A stretch of DNA of 64,000 nt from Locusta migratoria (taxonomy: Eukaryota; Arthropoda; Insecta; Orthoptera; Acrididae). The notes under the pieces were generated by a model. That model was not told the origin of the DNA. It was given only the letters and a program-made list of their open reading frames with translations, and did no database searches. The stretch spans positions 656,707,676-656,771,675 of the forward strand of contig CM048744.1 of NCBI GenBank assembly GCA_026315105.1, given 5' to 3'. The position numbers and the translations under genes are program-made. Below, in pieces: positions 54,290 through 64,000 of this stretch (position 1 is its first letter; every line of letters starts with the position of its first letter).

Positions 54290-54990
54290 CATAAGCTTTG
54301 GGGGTGAATCACTCTCCACATCACTTCCCCCATATCTATCTATGCCTATTTCTAATTTCCTCCTTGTTCTCTTAGGCTGCGCTATTTGCTAGCTGAAAAA
54401 CCTGACGTTGCTCGGGTACTCATTCCTCCCATATCCACACCCTGCTCCCTCCTGTCTGTCTCTGTTCAAGTACCCCTGCATTTTCTTCCTCCTCCTCCAT
54501 GCTCCCATTCATAACAACCCAACATTCCCCTGCGTCTGCCATTACCTCTGCCTGTCTCTTACCATCCCTTCTTTCTGATTATGTTCTCCCTCCTGTGTGT
54601 ATAAAAATTACATATAACTGAAAATTTCATGGTGCTTCGTGAATTGATGTAGAAGTATGGAGTAAAGTATCCTCTTCTTGCACTGTATTAAATATTATGT
54701 AGACAGTGAAGTTTCAATTCTTTTGAAGGTCAAGTGTGCAAAATTTCATCAAGATAACAATAAAACTGTTGACTGAAGACAAAGTCTGTTGTGAAGTACC
54801 CTCGCATGTAGACAGTGACTTACCTGTTGTCTTAATGATCAGGATTACAAAATTTCATCAACATCTGTTGTATGGAGCATCTTTCACGCATCGTACGAAA
54901 TGTTATACAGATAACCCTGTTCCTCTTGTTTCGACGATCAGGTGTCGAAAATTATATCAGAATATAGGAACTGTAAGACAGTGCATAAAA
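54290..54990. repeat. Dispersed repeat: C/T-rich block plus conserved segment
   Basis: 54295-54600 is pyrimidine-rich. 54700-54960 repeats GGTCAAGTGTGCAAAATTTC, ACAAAGTCTGTTGTGAAGTA and a second diverged GTAGACAGTGACTTACCTGT unit, so the segment is internally repetitive. It matches text near 34.0 and 47.7 kb. Confidence 0.6.
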
Positions 54991-55269
54991 TACGAATCTA
55001 ATGCAAAGTGGTAATGTCAATACTAAATAACCAATTTCGATATTCCCTTTTCTTCTGCTGTTCCTTGTCCTTTCCCATTTTCCCCACGTCGCCACCTCAA
55101 TAAAGCCAATAAAATAGGAAACAAAAGAAAAACAAATCTAAATACGCCAAACTGTGAGGTGTTGGTAATATGTAGTAAATTTTTTTTATTTCTTTAATTT
55201 TTTGTCTTTGGGCAGATGGGGAAGTTCGGTATCGTTTTGATACACTATCTTTATTTAGATTTGATAAAA

Positions 55270-55533
55270 CTTCTGTGCCCCTCGGTTGCACAGTGGTAGA
55301 GTGCCAGACTAAAAATCCAAAGGTAGTGGGTTCGATCCCCCGCCAGGTCCTAGGATTTTTATCTGTCACTTTCCACTTTCCCCTATAACTAGCTGGGTAA
55401 TTCAGTTCGAAGGTCGGAGGAAGGCAACGGCATAACACCTCCAAACAGGACCATGCCTAGTAAAGCACTGTGGTGTTCAAACCAATCTTCGGATTGTTGA
55501 CTACTCTTTTTTTTTTTTTTTTTTTTTTTTTTT
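55270..55533 (+). mobile_element. SINE family E, complete
   Basis: The tRNA-like head is GCCCCTCGGTTGCACAGTGG, TAGAGTGCCAGACTAAAAAT and GGGTTCGATCCCCCGCC, giving clear A and B boxes. The body has GTTCGAAGGTCGGAGGAAGG and CACTGTGGTGTTCAAACCAA, and the tail is a T-run at 55506-55533. The antisense copy at 21815-22065 shares the whole body. Confidence 0.9.
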
Positions 55534-57129
55534 ACCACTTCTGTTTCTATTGGGGCATTTCGTATAAGGAAAAGTCCTTCAATTAGAGCAGTTTCTGAAT
55601 GAATGTTTCTACGTTTCTTTCCGAAATCTGCTGTCCTGTAGACAAGCTGGCGACGGCAAGGGGACTGTTGGTGTGCAATCTCTCACGTAGCTTCGTCAGT
55701 TGGCATATCGGAGTCCATAAATTAGCGTGTTTTGGCATTTGCCTGCGTAGAACTTCTGTGATGCGAGACTGCGGACTCGGCTGTGGAAGTGAGGGCGTCC
55801 TGTCATGGCCTGGTACCTGTCAGCTGCCGTACATTGGGCAGAGTTGCTGGAGAGAGATGGTGACCGAGACCCACCGCGGCTACCTGCGAGGCATTGCTTG
55901 AAATCACTGGTAGAGCAGGACAGTGCTCTGCAGACGCAGTGCAGGGTGCCCGCCAAACTGTCGCCACTGCAACACAATCGGACGTCTCGCCTCAGGGCAG
56001 AAAGCTGAATAGCACCCTCGCCAGAGCGGCTCAGCTTTTTCACGCCTATGAATGCCTAGACGGTTTCTTTGAATTTGCCGAGGTGGGTGGTTGTGAAACT
56101 TATTCTGCTTGACGAATAACATGTTTGTTGGGTGCCTAGTCGGACGTCTGGGCCAGTGGGGGCTTGGCACCTATGGTCATACAATTTATGTATTTTGAGG
56201 CCTGGGAACGAAGGAGAGCGCCGGAAAATTCCGAAGAGGTTGTGGACCTGTGTATGGTAACGTCTCTGTGGAAACTCCGCTCGTGTGGGAGGAGCTTGTA
56301 GGGGCATCCACCAAAGATTAGGATTGTGACAGTTTTGTAATTTGTCAGCAGCTTCTCGCGATATCATTGGACAGGCTATGAGCTGTACGTGGTAGTTGGA
56401 GCGCTCTGGTCGGGTAGGCGGGGTCGCAGGTCACGACCAGGAATGCTGGCGCGGAGAGAGAGATTTCTATGCAGTCGCTTGTAGGTCTCCGCAGTGTCCG
56501 GGTCGACTTAGGTCTCGCGGTTTACTTAAGCTGTTGTCTAAACTTTGATTTTTGTCCTGTAGGTTGACTTACATATTTCGGGAGTCTCGTTTTAACTATT
56601 CGCACTACTGAGATTTTGTGTCGCAAGTTTGACTTGGTGATTTGCACTTTTAGCTCTGATCTGCAGTCATCATCTGCCTCTGCCGACTCCTGTGCGTGAT
56701 TGCCTGTGTCGTTGCTAGGGCCAGCTAATTTTCTCTTTATTTTTATAGCCGGGGATATTTGTTCAAATAGGGTTTACCGAGTAACTGAAGTCTGCATTGT
56801 GATTTTTGTTGGGAATTTATAAACCAAAATTTGTTTGATCATATCATACGCCACCGAGCAAGTGATATCAATAAACAAATAATTTTCATTGTTTTTATAA
56901 ACATGGTGTCGGTCCATAATTAATTATAAAATATTTTTCTATATCTGCAATTACAGAATTAATTCAGAATATTGTATCTGGTGGGGAATTTGCATACTGA
57001 GTACCGTTGCAGTCGGCCAAACTCGCACACATAGTGAAGAAGTTTCCACACACAGAGGCATACAGTTTACAAAACCACTTCTTCGTTTTAACGAGGCTAA
57101 CGAACAGCAACGTTAGTCATCGTTCTTTG
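55534..57129. other. Moderately GC-rich, unclassified; possible LTR remnant
   Basis: 55640-56480 is richer in GC than the surroundings, with overlapping frames on both strands (such as 55599-55901 plus and 55696-56043 minus) and no domain. Around 56900 the text TTTATAAACATGGTGTCGGT looks like an LTR end in CA followed by a primer-binding-site-like TGGTGTC. No partner LTR or pol gene was recognised, so this remains a guess. Confidence 0.25.
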
Positions 57130-58190
57130 CTTTGATGCGGCTCTCCACGCCCGTCTTGCGCCACCTCCTTCCTTTTAGAGTAGCACTCTTTTATCTGCTG
57201 AAGCTATTCCATTCCCTGGCGTCGTAACACATCTGCTATCATTTTGTTCCATTTTCTTGTCAGTGATTCTTTCATCGACGACTCTATTCTCAACCTCCAA
57301 TTTTTACCTTATTAGTGTACGTAATTTTCAACATTCGTACGCAGCGCTATACAACGAAAACTCCTATTCCGCTGCAATTTTGTCACCGCGATCCAAACGA
57401 CAGCCTCCGAAATTTTTTCCTCTCATTGTAGTTAATGTCTGATACCAGTAGACTCCTTTTGGCCATGAGTAGCCTATTCGCCTGTGCAAGTTTATTTTTG
57501 TGTCCTAGTTTCATCCATCGTGGGTTATTTTGCTTCCAAGCCAAGTGAATTCTTTAAATTCATTTTTGCTGATTTTGATATTACCTTTCTCACTATTTTC
57601 ATTTCACCTGATTGCTTTTGTCTCTTTTGCAGTTTTTCTCAATTCTTATTCTGTTCTCATTATACCATTGCATGTGCCGGATCCTTAAATTCTTCTCCTC
57701 TTTCACTGATGACATCAATATTAGCGAATCCTATCACTGATATCACTAGTCTCAGCATTTTCATGCCGGTCTTGAACCATTATTTTACTTTCGTTATCGC
57801 TTCTTCGATGTATATATTAAATGGTGGCGCTGTAAGACTGTACGTCGGCTTTACACTCGTTTTTATCAGAGCTTTTCATTCTTGGATCTGGAGATTTATT
57901 ACTCCCTCTTGGTTATGGCTTATTACTATCTTCGTCATTATTTAGAACGTATTGTGTCCTTTTCCCAGTCGACAAATTTTATGCTCGCCTTGTATTGCTT
58001 GAATTATGAAGCACTATGTCAGAATTTCTTCTCAGGTGCCTTTACCTTTCATTAATTCAAAGCGATTTTCAGGTAACAGAAATTTCTATTCCAGCATTCT
58101 TTCTATCATTGTCGTCAGCAACTTGCACTCATGAGTTCTTAAGATGATTGTGCGGTAGTTATGAAACTTACCTTCGGAAATGTAGGAGTC
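57130..58190 (-). pseudogene. Antisense LINE reverse transcriptase, decayed
   Basis: The minus strand, read from 58190 leftward, gives EGKFHNYRTIILRTHECKLL, then TTMIERMLE (RT finger region). Later comes EFTWLGSKITHDG, the conserved WLGSKI(T)xDG region seen as YLGSKITNDG at 28.5 kb. A basic C-terminal stretch ends near GARRAWRAASKQ. Many stops interrupt it. The plus-strand frame at 57484-57945, rich in Phe, Ser and Ile, is its antisense shadow and not a membrane protein gene. Confidence 0.75.
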
Positions 58191-58302
58191 ATTTTTTTTT
58201 TTCGAAAGTATGAAGGCGCGTTAACAATTTCATAATTCTATACATCAAACTGACTAGTTTTATTGTTTATTAATGAAATATAAACGCCGCTAGTAACGCA
58301 AG
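58191..58302. other. Short low-copy DNA
   Basis: Nothing was recognised. Confidence 0.4.
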
Positions 58303-58312
58303 GAAGCCAGCA

Positions 58313-58512
58313 GCCGGCCGCGGTGGCCGAGGTGACTGAGGCGCTCCAGTCACGGTCAGCACGGCCACTACGGTCGGGGGTTCGAATCCCCCCTCGGGCA
58401 TGGATATTTGTGCCGTCCTAGTTCGTAAGTAGTTCATAAGTAGTTTGTAAGTTTGGGGACTGATGACCCCGTAGTTAAGTCCCATAAGCTTAACAAACAT
58501 TTGAACATTTTT
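58313..58512 (+). mobile_element. SINE family A, complete
   Basis: The perfect 10-bp duplication gaagccagca (58303-58312 and 58513-58522) brackets a copy with a perfect-looking head, B box and tail. It is very similar to the copy at 1336-1539, sharing GGTGACTGAGGCGCTC and CACGGTCAGCACGGCCACTA, so both may come from one subfamily. Confidence 0.95.
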
Positions 58513-58523
58513 GAAGCCAGCAG

Positions 58524-59636
58524 TGATACTAAGGTTTTGAGAAAGCATTTACAATTATTTTAAGAATGTGAAGGATCTAAATTATATAGAGCAGTTGCTA
58601 CCGACAGATTGTATCCACATCAGTATGTATACTTAATTTAATTTTTGTTTCGTTGCTTCAAGCGGTCACATAAAATGATAGCAATAAATACATTCTGAAT
58701 ATCCGCCATGTGAGTGAGACGAAATGCAGGATGTAAAATTTTAAGAGCTAACTTGATGAGGGAAATGTAGTACTTGATTATAGAAAAATATTGCACACTG
58801 TGGCCGTTAACTTCACGTAGAGCTTCAGGAGGGAGAACAGATACCACCTGCTTGTGAGGTTTAAGCCTGCTACTGAAGTGTGACGTAACGTGGTAGTTAG
58901 TATTTATATAGCTTGGCTATCGAAAATACACAGACTAACTTGACAGTGAGAGTGATTAATGGATAATTTTCGCTGAATATCCCATTACAAGTCTCCTCAA
59001 GGAAAGAGATATTAGTTAGATGTTCGACTTCACACAAAAAAGCTACATTCTGATAGCTTTCAGCGCTAGAAAACTAATGACCTAATCCAGTATTTTTAAC
59101 GCGAGTATGATACATTGCTCAAAACATTTTGATTATTCGACTTTATTATGATCTTTTCTGTAGAGGAGTAACAGGTTTCCTACTGGTAAATATTGTATGA
59201 GTACGTGACGACTGTAGTGACTGAAATCAAATTGTCTGTAGTAACTGACCACAAAGAAGAAGTTGTGACACCAGAGTTTACTGGCGCAGAGCTAATACTG
59301 ACGGAACAGTAGATTTACGCAGTACCAAGGCAGGAAAAGTAAATTCTCTCCTCGTTTGCATTGGTAGCATCTTCCAGTATCCTGGCTGTGGAAAGATTTC
59401 TCTGAGGTCCTGAATAGAGGTCCACTGAGGTGTGTGTTTCTCAGGTGAAGTCCGGAGGTGGGGGGCGTGGGGGTGAGGTGACGAGGTTAGTAATTGAGGA
59501 GCAACCAGTTCCTGTTCAATGAGGGAAGTACTTGACCAGTGGCAGAGGTCGGCGAGATGAACGGCTCTGTCGTCGTCCAGATGGAGAGCATCGAAGGCGA
59601 AGCGAAGGCCCGCTACCTGTGAGGGTACGAAAACTA
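58524..59636. other. Low-copy DNA
   Basis: No gene was recognised. A G-rich stretch GGTGGGGGGCGTGGGGGTGA is at about 59456. Confidence 0.5.
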
Positions 59637-59735
59637 AAAAATGTTCAAACGTTTATAAAGTTATGAGACCTAACTGCAGTTGTCACCGGTCCCTAAACTT
59701 ACAAACTACTTAAACCAACTTATCTGACTTAAACT
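59637..59735 (-). mobile_element. SINE tail fragment, antisense
   Basis: AAAATGTTCAAACGTTTATA, then GACCTAACTGCAGTTGTCAC and AAACTTACAAACTACTTAAA form the tail and body of family A/B in reverse. The head is missing. It ends in an ACTTAAACTAACTTAACC-type short repeat beside the LINE. Confidence 0.7.
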
Positions 59736-60165
59736 AACTTAACCAAATTCAACTAACTGAAGCATAATTACATAACACAGCCTTCCAAAATTCCTTCACG
59801 AAAGACGACGAAGCAAACGCTTCAGAATTCGTATCAATAACGCTGCCAGCATGCGTAAGTAGATGCCCCTGGTGTGCCTGTGTAACTTAACTCACTTATC
59901 AGAAGTACGTCTCCTGGTCCCGATGGTATACCGATTGGTTTCTTTTCACAGTATGCTGATGAAATAGCCCCATACCTAGTTATCATATACAACGCTCAGC
60001 GAACGTTCCGTACCCAAAGACTGCAAAGCTGCACAGGTTACGCCAATATTGAAGAAGGGCAATAGGAGTGATCCGCAAAATTACAGGCCTGTATCACTGA
60101 CGTCGGTTTGCAGTACGATTTTAGAACAAATACTTTCCTCAAATATTATGAACTATCTAGAAGAG

Positions 60166-60553
60166 AGCCGCGCGGGAGTAGCCGAGCGGTCTGGAACGTC
60201 ACGTTGCGAGTCGGAGGTTCGAATCCCCCCCTCTGGCATGGATGTTTGTGCTGTCTTTAGTATAAGTTAGTTCATAAGTAGTTTTAAAGTTTAGGGACTG
60301 ATCAAATGTCTGTAAATCTATCGGACCAAACTGTGTGGTCCACAGTCTGTAGCTTACAAACTACTTAAACCTATGTAAACTAACCTACGGACAAACACAC
60401 ACACCCATGCCCCAGGGAGGACTCGAACCTCCACGGCGAGCAACCGCGCGCTACGCAGCGAGGTGCTTTAGACCGCTCGGCTACTACACCGCGGCAAGGG
60501 ACTGATGATCCCGCGGTTAAGTCCCATAAGCGTTACAAACATTTGATCTGAAC
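60166..60553 (+). mobile_element. SINE family A-like inserted in the LINE, itself split
   Basis: The host duplication ctagaagag occurs at 60157-60165 and 60554-60562. The SINE runs 60166-60302 (AGCCGCGCGGGAGTAGCCGA head) and 60507-60553 (GATCCCGCGGTTAAGTCCCA tail), interrupted by an antisense SINE B. Confidence 0.9.
60303..60496 (-). mobile_element. SINE family B nested in a SINE A
   Basis: The perfect 10-bp duplication agggactgat (60293-60302 and 60497-60506) brackets it. The tail CAAATGTCTGTAAATC is at the left and the head CTCGGCTACTACACCGCGGC at the right. It is the youngest of three layers here. Confidence 0.95.
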
Positions 60554-61690
60554 CTAGAAGAGAACGACCTATTGACCCATAGTCAACACTGATTCAGAAA
60601 GTATCATTCTTGTGAAACACAGCTTGCTCTTTAGTCACATTGTATGGTGAGTGCTATAGACAAGGTATGTCAAGTAGATTCCGTATTTCTAGATTTCCGG
60701 AAGCCTTTCGACATTGTATCTGACGAGCGTCTGCTAATCAAACTGCGTGCTTATGGAATACCGTCAAAATTATGCGATTGGATTCGTGATTTCCTGTCAG
60801 ACAGTACACAGTACGTTGCAACTGACGGAAAGACATCGAGTAGAACTGAAGTAACATCTGGCGTTCACCAGGGAAGTCTTATAGTGCCCGTACTGTTCCT
60901 TATTTTTATAAACGATTTAGGAGACATTGAGTGTGTCTCGTGGGTTGTTCACGGATTATTCTGGCACTTACCGTGTAGTAAAGTCACCAGAAGAACAAAA
61001 GTCACTGCAAAATGATTTAGATAATATATCTGAATGGTGTAAAAATGGAAATTAACTCTTAATAATGAAAAGTGTGAAGTCATCCATATGACCACTAAAC
61101 GAAGCCCGTTAAACTTCAATTACACGATAAATCAGTTAAAACTACAGGCCGTAAATTCAACTAAATACCTAGGAGTAACAACTACAACACACACAAAATA
61201 TTGTAGGAAAGGGGAGCCAAAGAATACGTTTCGTTGGGAGAGTACTTTAAAGATGAAACATTTCTACTAAAGGAATTCCCTACGCTAGACTTGTGCGTCC
61301 TATTTTGGAGTATTGCTGCGCATTGTGGGGTCCCCACCACGTTGGACTGACAGACGATTTAGAGGAAATTCAGAGAAGGGCAGCTCGTTTTGTACTATCG
61401 CGAAATAAGGAAGAGAGTGTCACGGATATGGTGCACGAGTTCGGGTGGAAATCATTAAAGGAAAGGCGTTATTTGTTACGACGAGATCTACTTTTGAAAT
61501 TTCTCACAGCAACATTCTCTTCCGAATGCAAAGAGAAATCAGATCGAAAAAGGAAAGATTTAGGTGTTCCTTAGAGTTAGGCGTTCATTAGTGAATAGAA
61601 CGAAAGAGAAACATCTTAAAAGCGGTTTGATGAACCCTCTGCCATTCACTTCAATGTTACTTGCAGAGTATTTGTGTAGATGTAGAACCT

Positions 61691-61800
61691 AAGAACAACA
61701 CAAACACCCATGCCCGAGTGAGGACTCCATCTTCCGACGTGTAACGGCCGTGCGCACTGTAGCAAGGCGACTCAGCGCGCACGGCCACTCCGCTACGATG
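61691..61800 (-). mobile_element. SINE family B-like fragment, antisense
   Basis: AACACAAACACCCATGCCCG, then GAGTGAGGACTCCATCTTCC and GGCCACTCCGCTACGATG form a diverged B-box and head region. The tail is missing because it abuts the LINE 3' end. Confidence 0.7.
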
Positions 61801-63269
61801 AACAAAAACTGTCCGGAGAAACTAACACTCGGCCTTCAATGTGGGTAATATCGTCAGCTACTGGACCGAGTGTTAAAACTTAGTTTGCACTGACAGAATG
61901 AATACTGATGCATGCTTTAAATTTTAAAGGGATAGACTACGAAAGAAAACTGAAAAACAAAATTAAACTATTTTTACAGCTGAATTCTTATCGTATAGTA
62001 AGTAGTAGTAGTAGTAGTTTCTTATTCAGAAATATAGGATTCGTTTTTCACTATTAGAAACGAAAAGCGTCACTTTACCACGTACATTCCTTGTATCGGT
62101 TAAAGATAGTTGCATGAAACTTCTAAAATTGGAGATAACAAGGTTCTTTTATCACTTAGTTTTTCACTTCCTGTTCGTTTCATATTTCCCTACACAATTT
62201 CCATGTGCATTTTGCGACTGTTTTTAACCCCTTTTTTGTTATTAGTATTTTATCTGAGTTCCTCTTCGTACCGTAATTTTATCGTACTTCTTCGTCACTT
62301 TTCCGGCACTTGATTAACTGTCATTTCCAAAGTAACTTAAACTATTCGACGCTTTTTTGCCACCAGTAGGGGGATACATTCTTATAAACATTATTTATAT
62401 CATTTACCGAGTCCAGAGTGTAAGATTACCGCCCAATAGAAATATTGGTAATTAATAGCATTTGATAATTAAACAGTATGAAGTTCACTGCAAGCATTGA
62501 CCATGCCAATGCACTAAATGTTACACAATTTTAACCTTATTAATTATGGTAGCAATGTATGTACACAGTTGGGTGACAACATTTATAGTTAGGCCATAGG
62601 TAGAAATTCTCCACGTTGAAATTTGCTGTGTGCTTGTAGCTGACGGGAGGCCAGCGAGCAGGCCGACGTTCGTGGCTTGTTCCAGCTTAGGATTTTCCAG
62701 TTCGTTTCCGGTGAGGGGAGAGAGGGACAATGACGCGTGCCAGGCACAGTGCAGTGCACAGCGTGAAATAAAATATTCTAATACTTCTGGCATTTGAAGT
62801 AATACGATGCAGTTAGGAACCTTTAAGGCCCTTATTACAAAATAGCCTGTTGATAAATGAACAATACATTAGCTGATATAGTCACATCAGGTGTAATATG
62901 TTTAATTGACAATGAAAAGTAATAAATTACCAATGAATACAAGACAGTTACACAACTAGCATGGCAATGTTTGTTTATAAAAATAATGTATTAACTATTT
63001 TTCATTTTATTTTCATTTAATCTTGTGTATTTTATCTTGAAGTATTCAGTTAAATCACTTATCTGTGATATAACAAATTGCACGATTATGATAAATACTA
63101 CAAAGGATGTTTATACCAATATAAAAACCTAAAAGACATTTATTTACTGTGTAGTGTAATTATTTTGATTTTAAGTAAAGTTTTAGAAATGTATTGGCTG
63201 AGCGCTGTACGTTGGCAAATCGGTTAGAACAGCTCACATGGGGAAGTTGATGACATAGGGGAAAAAACC
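61801..63269. other. AT-rich low-copy DNA
   Basis: A short GTA triplet run is at 62000-62016. Frames up to 90 codons show no domain. No gene was recognised. Confidence 0.5.
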
Positions 63270-63480
63270 CCGGCAGTTAAGCTTTTGGCGCGCGCGAGGG
63301 CAGGAAGTGACGACTCCGGAGCACGTGGGGAGCTGGCCGGGCGGCGTCGCTCTGCATCAGTCGGCATGTGGCTCTCGAGGTGGAGACTTTAGATTTGTGT
63401 GTGGGGATCGCCACGTGTGGTTGCTCGTCGTAGACTGCACCAAGTTGAATCGAGTGCTACTGTGTGTTTGTGAATATTTA
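63270..63480. promoter_or_regulatory. GC-rich low-copy block near the right edge
   Basis: CpG-rich text (GGCGCGCGCGAGGGCAGGAA, GGCCGGGCGGCGTCGC) is followed by G/T-rich DNA. Small frames on both strands (63307-63504, 63357-63611) lack domains. It could be a promoter region, an LTR or a first-exon region; no evidence decides. Confidence 0.25.
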
Positions 63481-64000
63481 GCCGGTGGAACAAGGTGTGC
63501 ATAGCATTGAATTAAAGTGACTGATTTGTTAATGTAACACGTGTCGTCGCATATGCATGAACATACACGGTGTTTGAGACAGCCACGTGGTGTGAAAACA
63601 ATTCGCGACAAATATTCATTTTGTCTGGGGACTCACGAGCTATAACTTTATTTGATAAATGTGTCGACGTACAGACGTATCAGCCACAGGGTTCTAATAT
63701 TGCGAAATAAACAACATAAAGTGAACTTTCACGTGTTTTCCAAAATAGTAGTTAGTACACCCTTTTCTCTCATGAACTTGATTTCATTATGAATTTGTTT
63801 TGTTAATCATATGCAGGGAAGGAAAGCTGCGAATGTGTGATATCATCCCCTAGAAAACGAGTCAAACAGTCGCAATCACAGTTCCAGTGTTTTTGCATGT
63901 TTAGGAATTTGGTTCGCAGTTGGTGGTTGTAAGATTTAAAAATTAAACCTTCCCTATTTTAAACTCTCACCCCGACTTTCACCCTCGCAAGAGACACAAC
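63481..64000. other. AT-rich low-copy DNA to the window edge
   Basis: Nothing was recognised. Confidence 0.4.

Larger units (their letters stand above)
59755..61690 (+). mobile_element. Sense LINE, reverse transcriptase to 3' end, with nested SINEs
   Basis: It starts within the RT N-terminal linker (AFQNSFTKDDEANASEFVSI, about 59782), continues with the RSTSPGPDGIPIGFFSQYAD region and AILKKGNRSDPQNYRPVSLT, and is then cut at 60165 by SINEs. It resumes at 60554 with NDLLTHSQH, motif A VFLDFRKPFDIVS (60674), motif B SGVHQGSLIVPVLFLIFIND (60858) and the C-terminal block RPILEYCCALWGPHHVGLTD (61296). YADD (motif C) is lost by a deletion near 60935-60960. The 3' end near 61690 matches that of the antisense copy at 15.0 kb. 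It is an inactive member of the same family as 4640-6735. Confidence 0.88.

Noticed and set aside
55097..55444. 115-codon minus-strand frame containing GIEPTTFGF-like text
   Set aside because: This is the complement of the tRNA-like head of a SINE E, a common artefact in predicted proteins.
57484..57945. 153-codon hydrophobic frame resembling a membrane protein
   Set aside because: It is the antisense shadow of a decayed LINE reverse transcriptase on the minus strand (57130-58190).
64..60496. tRNA genes suggested by the many A-box/B-box matches
   Set aside because: Each match is the head of a SINE with family body and tail, usually with target duplications. None shows a complete cloverleaf with an acceptor stem.
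1..64000. CRISPR arrays, operons, phage or plasmid genes
   Set aside because: No regularly spaced repeats with unique spacers and no prokaryotic gene arrangement are present. The repeats are SINEs and other eukaryotic transposons.

Overview
This is eukaryotic, animal nuclear DNA, most likely an orthopteran insect with a very large genome (grasshopper or locust, Schistocerca-like). The assignment is an inference from repeat content: many copies of a ~200-bp tRNA-derived SINE with a GCCGCGGTGGCCGAG-type head and an AACATTTGAACATTT tail, plus mariner, Tc1-like, Penelope-like and several non-LTR families that I associate with Acrididae. There are no operons, ribosome binding sites, phage genes or CRISPR arrays. 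Almost all longer reading frames are transposon fragments.

Host genes: only one host-type coding exon stands out. It is a signal-peptide-bearing, cysteine-rich exon at 18491-18683 with a clear splice donor (GT at 18684) and a plausible acceptor (AG at 18478-18479). No partner exon was recognised in the window. Several GC-rich low-copy blocks (around 4.0, 36.0, 40.0, 40.8, 50.2 and 63.3 kb) stand out from the AT-rich background and are candidate regulatory or promoter DNA, without direct proof.

Layout. 0-10 kb: SINEs, a Jockey-like LINE 3' end, a long degenerate LINE (4.4-6.7 kb) and two LINE families in opposite orientations (7.6-9.1 kb). 10-18 kb: a decayed Tc1-like element, a long-inverted-repeat element carrying an internal hairpin (12.1-13.0 kb), an antisense LINE and nested SINEs. 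18-26 kb: the secreted-peptide exon, a mariner directly beside its donor site, LINE and SINE remnants and a Mutator-like transposase remnant. 26.3-29.4 kb: a Tc1-like transposon holding a Penelope-like fragment with GIY-YIG coding and a younger LINE with an uninterrupted ORF. 30-38 kb: SINE clusters, including a tail-to-tail pair, and dispersed repeats. 38-39.5 kb: a Tc1-like transposon with a duplicated left end. 48.2-49.9 kb: an internally deleted TIR transposon. 50.6-51.9 kb: a complete-ended but frameshifted mariner. 52.4-53.0 kb: an N-to-C fused Mutator-like remnant. 57-62 kb: antisense and sense LINEs, the latter with a SINE-in-SINE nest.

The sequence mainly records successive insertions. 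Target-site duplications give the order of events at several loci. The items best worth a second look are the secreted exon, the hammerhead-like motif shared by the Penelope-type ends, the two internally deleted transposase genes, and the hairpin inside the 12.1-13.0 kb element.
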